Assembly: GCA_051660685.1 (NCBI GenBank)
Contig: JBOFQB010000014.1
Location: 1-37,550, forward strand
DNA from: JAVBSX01 sp051660685
GTDB lineage: Bacteria > Planctomycetota > Planctomycetia > Pirellulales > Thermoguttaceae
Direction: 5' to 3'
DNA length: 37,550 nt
The translations under genes were made by a program, and so were the position numbers. Positions 33,262 to 37,550 of this stretch are shown in pieces (position 1 is the first letter of the stretch; every line of letters begins with the position of its first letter). The notes under the pieces were generated by a model that was not told where the DNA came from, ran no database searches, and saw only the letters and a list, made by a program, of their open reading frames with translations.

Positions 33262-34074
33262 TTACTTGTTTTTGGTACGGATAGGGTGTTCTTTGGGAAT
33301 TTCATGGCAGGAAGAACAATTCATCTTTACAAGGGTGTCTTCCGCCGCGCCCCCTTTACCGTGACAGTCAACGCAACTTTTGGTCGGTTCCGATAGTGGT
33401 GCAAATGAACATTTCTCATCACGAATAGAACGATTCAATATATTTACTGTTGCAATGACCATATCGGCACTCAAACGTCGGCATCGCTCCGCTCGGATTG
33501 GTGAAAAAACTCCCTCGCCCGATTTTTTGCACCATGCCGTTACGGATAAATGACAAAGCGGCGACTTGGACTCGACGGAAACCATCTGCGGAAAGGCGTC
33601 ATTTTCCGGCAGATAAGAAGGGAGTGATGCCATCTCGTAATACTGAAAAAGTTCTTGCACCATCATATTATTGGCCGCTTTATCTGGCACAAAAAGTGAT
33701 ACGGCTTGCGCGCAGCCCGCAACGGCACCACAGAGCGAACCCATGCCGCCAAAACCGCCTGAGCCGATTTTCATCATGTAAAAGGGAAATTCAAGCAAAC
33801 GGGCCGACATGACACTATCTGCCCGCGAAAGTGCCGTTGCAACTGTTGTTACGATTCCTCGAAACGCAGCATACATACAGTGACCATCAGGATAAATCTC
33901 GTAAGCGAGCCTTGCGGCTTCCAACGGGTCAATAACGGTATATTTCCACGAAACCTCAGGGAAAGGAGGTGTTACGGCCGTTTGGCCGAATGTTAAAACC
34001 TTGTTTCCGCCAACGAATGTACCGGCTGCAAGTGCCGTACTGCCAAGCAGTTGCCGTCTTGATAATTTTTTCAT
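33262..34074 (-). CDS. Tat-exported split-Soret-like dihaem cytochrome (C_GCAxxG_C_C family)
   Basis: The start at 34074 gives 270 residues with a twin-arginine leader (MKKLSRRQLLGSTALAAGTF). The upstream part of the frame is not protein-like. The body has Cys66 and the segment MGSLCGAVAGCAQAV (111-125), which fit the C_GCAxxG_C_C pattern, with further Cys at 174 and 182. The C-terminus carries two haem c motifs, CVDCH (234-238) and CSSCH (253-257). This is the layout of split-Soret cytochromes of Desulfovibrio, electron carriers with two stacked haems. It is the last gene of the six-gene operon. Here it may pass electrons to the thioredoxin-fold ArsF-like protein, possibly in the place of ArsE; this is inference. 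Confidence 0.8.
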   Translation of the reverse strand: MKKLSRRQLLGSTALAAGTFVGGNKVLTFGQTAVTPPFPEVSWKYTVIDPLEAARLAYEIYPDGHCMYAAFRGIVTTVATALSRADSVMSARLLEFPFYMMKIGSGGFGGMGSLCGAVAGCAQAVSLFVPDKAANNMMVQELFQYYEMASLPSYLPENDAFPQMVSVESKSPLCHLSVTAWCKKSGEGVFSPIRAERCRRLSADMVIATVNILNRSIRDEKCSFAPLSEPTKSCVDCHGKGGAAEDTLVKMNCSSCHEIPKEHPIRTKNK

Positions 34075-34118
34075 AGTATTTTTGTTTCGGTCTATTGAAA
34101 AGGAATAATGATAAAACG

Positions 34119-34805
34119 CTACACGGGCAAATTGAATATGTAACGGAGAGAGAACCAGATTCCAATGAGGATAAACAGTGTTCCCGTTATATTTCTCATC
34201 CACCAATCGACCCGGGAAAGTATTTGAAACGCTTTGCCGAGCCAATGGGCCTGAAACGCAATGATGCCGGCAAAAAGTAACACCGGCAGTGCCGTCCCAA
34301 TGCCGTAAATTCCCGGCAAAATCAGCCGAGATTCCTCCTGTGAACAGAGCATGACAATCGCCAGAAATGTTGCCGCCGAGGTGGGGCAAAACGCAACCGC
34401 AAAGACCGCTCCGAGGGGAAGTGCGCTCCAAACGCCAAGCGAGTCAACCAGTTTTGTCATTTTTTCGCTGTTCGCACCGCCTCTATTGAACGATAATAAC
34501 CCCACTAACATCATGCCGATTAATAGGAGCGGCGGACCGAGGTATTGGTGAACCTGCTTCTGCAAAAACAAGGCGAGTGAATCGCCGCTAACGATCATGA
34601 CACCCAGCACGAGATAAACGAGCAATAAATACGCCAGTGTTCTGCCAATGGTGTACAAAAAACCTGAAAACAGAATTGCCATCGGGCTTGACACTCGGCG
34701 TCCGATAAATGAAATTGCGGCAATATTCGTCGCAAGCGGACACGGGCTAATCGATGTCAGAATTCCGAGCCAAGCGGCTCCAGTGAGTGCGAGATACCAT
34801 TCCAT
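34119..34805 (-). CDS. arsG: ArsG-like aromatic arsenical efflux permease (CcdA/DsbD transmembrane family)
   Basis: The 228-residue protein has six membrane segments in the CcdA/DsbD layout. Conserved cysteines lie in SISPCPLATNIAAISFIGR (Cys22) and AVAFCPTSAATFLA (Cys140), one in each half, as in thiol-electron or thiol-bound substrate carriers. The first motif is characteristic of the ArsG group, which exports trivalent aromatic arsenicals. The ArsF-like gene lies 16 nt upstream and the cytochrome gene 44 nt downstream. A general disulfide-reducing CcdA role is the main alternative. The neighbouring ArsF and ArsP-type genes favour the arsenical one. The symbol is provisional. Confidence 0.7.
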   Translation of the reverse strand: MEWYLALTGAAWLGILTSISPCPLATNIAAISFIGRRVSSPMAILFSGFLYTIGRTLAYLLLVYLVLGVMIVSGDSLALFLQKQVHQYLGPPLLLIGMMLVGLLSFNRGGANSEKMTKLVDSLGVWSALPLGAVFAVAFCPTSAATFLAIVMLCSQEESRLILPGIYGIGTALPVLLFAGIIAFQAHWLGKAFQILSRVDWWMRNITGTLFILIGIWFSLRYIFNLPV

Positions 34806-34821
34806 TGTATGTTAAACTGGG

Positions 34822-35367
34822 TTATTGTACGTTTTCATTGAGATTCTTGACGTAATCGGCCACTTCGTTTTCGACGAATTGGAAGAACGCTTTTTTATCA
34901 CCGGCGAGTTCCCAGATTTTATCGCATCGTTTTGCCTTCACATCTTTTTCATTGACAGTTTGCAGCACCACCATTGTCGGCGAACCGATTTTCAGTCGTT
35001 TGACAATTTTTTCATTTTTCGCCTCTTCAAAATTTAAATACGCAAGCACAACCGTTTTGTTTTGCAGCGGTTTAGTAAATTTTTCTTTAAGTGTTTCAAA
35101 TACATATTTTGACATCAGTTGGCATGTTTGACATCCCGGCGAACGGTGAAAATAGATAACGGTAATATAATCTTTCGGCTGTTTAGTAATGATCGGCTTC
35201 CCCTCGGAATCGACTTGCTGGTTAATGTTAAGTTCTTTATTGAGCTGCTCTTGCGTCCAATCATAGGGCGGCTTGGTTTTGTAATCCACCGGGCAACATT
35301 CCTCCGCAAACGAGATCGTCCCGTAAATAATGAAACACAACACACATAACAAGCAATAATTTTTCAT
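34822..35367 (-). CDS. arsF: ArsF-like exported thioredoxin-fold protein
   Basis: The ATG at 35367 has GGAG 8 nt upstream, giving 181 residues; a longer frame to 35418 overlaps the preceding gene. A signal peptide covers about 1-21. The thioredoxin-like domain begins at DYITVIYFHRSPGCQTCQLM with a CQTC redox motif at 79-82. The remainder (VVLAYLNFEEAKNEKIVKRLKIGSPTMVVLQ) follows the thioredoxin strand order with the cis-Pro segment SPT. It matches the ArsF family, which with ArsE is needed for reduction of nitrophenyl arsenicals. Extra cysteines CC at 24-25 could bind a metalloid. A second ArsF-like protein lies at the start of the operon. Confidence 0.68.
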   Translation of the reverse strand: MKNYCLLCVLCFIIYGTISFAEECCPVDYKTKPPYDWTQEQLNKELNINQQVDSEGKPIITKQPKDYITVIYFHRSPGCQTCQLMSKYVFETLKEKFTKPLQNKTVVLAYLNFEEAKNEKIVKRLKIGSPTMVVLQTVNEKDVKAKRCDKIWELAGDKKAFFQFVENEVADYVKNLNENVQ

Positions 35368-35405
35368 AGTACAGTCTCCGATCTGTGTAAAAGGGAAAAA
35401 TGAAA

Positions 35406-35900
35406 TTAGGGACAACATGAAGTCGATGATTCTTCGACAATAAAATCATCCGATGGGTTGAAGATTCTGTCTTCCTTTGTAGTTGACTCGGTGACACCTT
35501 TGTTTCCGGAAAAAACAAGGGCCGCCCCGACAATGATAGCACCGATCCACAGGAATATTTTTTGAAATTGTTGAAAACGAGACGATTTTGGTGTCGCAGC
35601 GGATTCATCGGTTTCCATGAGGCAACAATTTTTTTGATTCGTCGGTGTACCGCCGCAGCAACTGGATTTTCTGGCAAAATAGGCTTGGTAAAAGCCAAAC
35701 ATGAGTGATACGATGGCAATCCCCATAAAAACGCCTTGATACTTCGCAAGAAAGTTCAACTGAGATGCTCCGACACCGATGGTTGCCAAAATCCCCGCAA
35801 GAAGCGGCATTCCGCAGCACGTTACCATGCCCAGAAAAACAAGCCCGGCAGAGCCGATGCCCGCAATCGTCGCCAACAAGGTGTTTGATTTATGACTCAT
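35406..35900 (-). CDS. MerT-like small metal-transport membrane protein
   Basis: The 164-residue protein has three hydrophobic segments. The first contains a vicinal pair CC (28-29) in VTCCGMPLLAGILATIGVGA, as in the first helix of the mercury carrier MerT. The loop after the second helix has two more pairs (81-82 and 92-93). The third helix (IFLWIGAIIVGAALVF) is followed by an acidic tail ending in another pair (162-163). MerT takes Hg(II) into the cell for reduction by MerA. No MerA or MerP gene is here. Four Cys pairs suggest relay of a thiophilic ion, which could include trivalent arsenic. The ArsF-like gene starts 38 nt downstream. Confidence 0.6.
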   Translation of the reverse strand: MSHKSNTLLATIAGIGSAGLVFLGMVTCCGMPLLAGILATIGVGASQLNFLAKYQGVFMGIAIVSLMFGFYQAYFARKSSCCGGTPTNQKNCCLMETDESAATPKSSRFQQFQKIFLWIGAIIVGAALVFSGNKGVTESTTKEDRIFNPSDDFIVEESSTSCCP

Positions 35901-35929
35901 GATATTTTTTGTAAATGAAATGAAATTGA

Positions 35930-36880
35930 CTAGAGAAGATATTGGAACAAATAGCCCGTAAAGATTGCCATGCCGAGAATCACGGCCAAAAAAGCAATTA
36001 TCATCTGGGTTCGGAACATTGATTTCAAGAGAATCAACTCGGTGATGCTCGCGCCGGAGCCGCCAATCAAAAGTGCCATGATCGCTCCAAGCCCCATTCC
36101 CTTCGATAGCAAGACGGCACTCAGTGGTATCAGGGCTTCCATCCGCACATAAAGCGGAATACCGATGATGGCGGCAATGGGAACGGCCAACGGATTATCA
36201 CCACTCGAATACGTTGCAATAAATTCACTCGGCACAAACCCGTATACGACGGAACCTAACCCGATACCGAGCAGCAAGTACGGCAGTACGTCACGAAATT
36301 GTCTCCACGCATCTTGTGCCGAAAAACGCAGATTGGCACGAAAAGTACGTCTTGCACTTTGATTGGACGTACTTTTCGCTTCACAACAGGCAGAGGGTTT
36401 ACAGCAGGAAGATTGTGCCTCATCAGGCGTATTTCTTTCAGGAATGATGTAACGCTCGAAGCCCCAAATCCCCAGTAGATAACCAGCGATCAGTGAAATA
36501 CCAAGTGCAATCGATGCGTAGATGATTGTCGTTTTTAATCCAAATGTTACAGCGAACAGCCCGAGAATGACCGGATTAAGGAGTGGTGAAGCGAATAGAA
36601 AAACCATGACGGGACCGAATCCGGCTTTTGCTTTGAGGAGTCCACGCAGCATCGGTATGGTCGAGCAGCTGCAAAACGGCGTGATGGCGCCAAGTAAAGC
36701 GGCGAAAAAATAACCGGAGCCATATTTTCCGCTTAAAATCGCTTGAATACGCGATTCGGGAATATAGCATTGCAGCAGGCTAACGAGAAAGCAAATGGCG
36801 ATAAACAAAACGGAAAGCTCTGCCCCTAGAAACAGGAACATGCCAAGCGTATCTCGTAACATCGGTGTATAATCGTTCAT
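35930..36880 (-). CDS. ArsP/DUF318-type permease
   Basis: The 316-residue protein has about eight membrane segments. TPFCSCSTIPMLRGLLKAKAG (68-88) carries the Cys pair (70 and 72) that defines the ArsP/DUF318 permease family, and IGGSGASITELILLKSMF is the matching motif in the second half. A central cytoplasmic loop holds a cluster SSCCKPSACCEAK, four cysteines in two pairs, that could bind soft metals or trivalent arsenicals. ArsP exports trivalent organoarsenicals such as methylarsenite and roxarsone(III); related permeases move Cu or Zn. The gene sits 44 nt downstream of the truncated ArsF-like gene and 29 nt before the MerT-like gene, in the same operon. Confidence 0.8.
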   Translation of the reverse strand: MNDYTPMLRDTLGMFLFLGAELSVLFIAICFLVSLLQCYIPESRIQAILSGKYGSGYFFAALLGAITPFCSCSTIPMLRGLLKAKAGFGPVMVFLFASPLLNPVILGLFAVTFGLKTTIIYASIALGISLIAGYLLGIWGFERYIIPERNTPDEAQSSCCKPSACCEAKSTSNQSARRTFRANLRFSAQDAWRQFRDVLPYLLLGIGLGSVVYGFVPSEFIATYSSGDNPLAVPIAAIIGIPLYVRMEALIPLSAVLLSKGMGLGAIMALLIGGSGASITELILLKSMFRTQMIIAFLAVILGMAIFTGYLFQYLL

Positions 36881-36924
36881 GGGATAATCGGTGAAGAGTT
36901 GTTCATTGAATAATCGTTTTGAAT

Positions 36925-37377
36925 TTAATCGAAAATAAATTCTTCCGATTCACTTTTGGGCAGAGCGGTGTTTTCAGCGGCGAGGAAACGCTCAATGTGA
37001 GTGCGAAACGTGTCAACGAATTGTTCCTCATCGCCGAGCAGTTTCCACGCATCCACCGCACAATTTTTCGATTCGACCTCTTTGCCGTCCTTAATGCGAA
37101 CAAGCAAAACCGTTGCCGTTGCAATTTTGTGACGCTCGGCAAATGCAGCATTTTCCGGTGCTTCGTAATCCAACTCTTTCCACTCAACATCATTGGCGGC
37201 TTGTTGGTCGGTAAAAAACGTATCAAGTGTTTTTCGTGTCAGCTTTTCCATCTTGATACAGGAAGGACATCGCACTTTGGCGTGCGTCGAGTAAACAATC
37301 ATTCTGTCCACACCACAATTTTCGTCAGGACTCACAATTCCCGAAACGGTATGTGAGGAGGGGATCATTGCCCGCAC
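36925..37377 (-). CDS. ArsF-like thioredoxin-fold protein, N-terminus cut by an IS
   Basis: The conserved part begins at RMIVYSTHAKVRCPSCIKME with a CPSC motif (37-40 counted from the GTG at 37377), then a thioredoxin-like domain ending in an acidic tail. It is a paralogue of the ArsF-like gene at 34822. The frame is open for 12 further codons upstream of the GTG and encodes LLFFVCASITVLAV, a hydrophobic anchor, but then meets the IS end near 37415 and a TAG at 37420-37422. So the natural start and leader are lost and the gene is probably a 5'-truncated remnant. A short protein could still be made from GTG 37377 or ATG 37368, but without a leader it would stay in the cytoplasm. Confidence 0.65.
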   Translation of the reverse strand: MRAMIPSSHTVSGIVSPDENCGVDRMIVYSTHAKVRCPSCIKMEKLTRKTLDTFFTDQQAANDVEWKELDYEAPENAAFAERHKIATATVLLVRIKDGKEVESKNCAVDAWKLLGDEEQFVDTFRTHIERFLAAENTALPKSESEEFIFD

Positions 37378-37415
37378 GGCCAGTACCGTGATGCTTGCGC
37401 AAACGAAAAACAGTA

Positions 37416-37550
37416 GAGCCTATTTCATAACCGTCTGAGAGCGATCATGGCACAAGCTGTTTGTAAATAGGCGTTAAACATTGATATTTTATGATCGTAA
37501 CGAACTACCAAACGTCGAAAATCCTGTATCCACGAAATCGTTCGCTCGAT
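37416..37550 (-). mobile_element. 3' end of an IS5-family insertion sequence
   Basis: The end of the element is placed at 37416, where GAGCCTATTTCATAACCG begins inward, a typical terminal sequence for the family. The adjacent bases 37414-37415 are TA, a usual target for the IS427-like group. The element runs out of the window, so its other end and any target duplication cannot be checked. Confidence 0.65.
37425..37550 (-). CDS. IS5-family transposase, C-terminal 41 residues, cut by window edge
   Basis: Read inward from the window edge on the minus strand, the frame is open and encodes a segment with ERTISWIQDFRRLVVRYDHK, then NAYLQTACAMIALRRL and a TGA at 37425-37427. This is the typical end of IS5-type DDE transposases, where the ER...FRRL...RYE pattern includes the last catalytic Glu helix. 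The transposase ends 9 nt before the element's border. It is transcribed towards the ars-type operon, so read-through could drive that operon. Confidence 0.8.
   Translation of the reverse strand: MERTISWIQDFRRLVVRYDHKISMFNAYLQTACAMIALRRL

Noticed and set aside
35406..35900. Operon considered as a mercury resistance (mer) operon
   Set aside because: Only one MerT-like protein is present, with no MerA, MerP or MerR; the neighbours are ArsF-, ArsG- and ArsP-like.

Overview
The window reads as a chromosomal piece of a planctomycete, most likely of the Pirellulales/Thermoguttaceae kind. The reasons are a large Ser/Thr kinase with an extracytoplasmic beta-helix-like region, two PhoPQ-activated-pathogenicity-related hydrolases, a Tat-exported Gfo/Idh/MocA dehydrogenase and TIM-barrel isomerase, a sialate O-acetylesterase, a terpene-cyclase-fold repeat protein, a HEAT-repeat secreted protein, TTG/GTG starts, and repeat-filled intergenic spaces. 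The lineage is inferred from gene content only; there is no rRNA gene in the window.

Layout. 1-1563: start of an unidentified gene and a secreted pectate-lyase-fold protein (minus). 1968-4140: LptF/LptG-type permease and a secreted zinc-metalloprotease-like protein (plus). 4227-4913: MotA/TolQ/ExbB channel (minus). 5637-8502: csrA, acpS and a large GTPase (plus). 8947-15351: HEAT protein, dehydrogenase and two tandem paralogous hydrolases (minus). 15430-17000: small-gene island with DUF2442 and DUF4870 proteins, an antitoxin-like protein and a ParE/RelE toxin-antitoxin pair (minus). 17059-22608: sialate esterase, kinase and ribosomal protein bL21 (minus). 22783-23112: a hairpin-rich non-coding segment closed by an intrinsic terminator. 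23194-24084: ABC-3 metal permease (minus). 24256-33215: isomerase-like protein, terpene-cyclase-fold protein, RND/MMPL transporter, a small basic protein and an NfeD/ClpP-type membrane protease (plus).

33262-37427 is different in kind. It is a compact six-gene minus-strand operon: thioredoxin-fold ArsF-like protein (5' end cut off), ArsP-type permease, MerT-like protein, a second ArsF-like protein, ArsG/CcdA-like permease and a Tat-exported split-Soret-like dihaem cytochrome. The 3' end of an IS5-family element abuts its upstream end. The best reading is an organoarsenical/metal(loid) detoxification module related to arsEFG plus arsP. It has an unusual extra cytochrome and a damaged first gene.

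The intergenic DNA carries two repeat systems. One is a set of short hairpins with about 5-8 bp stems and usually 3-nt loops, whose two arms change together from copy to copy. The other is G-rich heptad arrays (GGGGATA, GGGAATA, GGGGTTA variants) between genes, one of which is translated into the N-terminus of a secreted protein. The strongest candidates for something undescribed are the structured RNA upstream of rplU, the apparent attenuator 26 nt before rplU, the co-varying hairpin family, and the cytochrome-linked ars-type operon.
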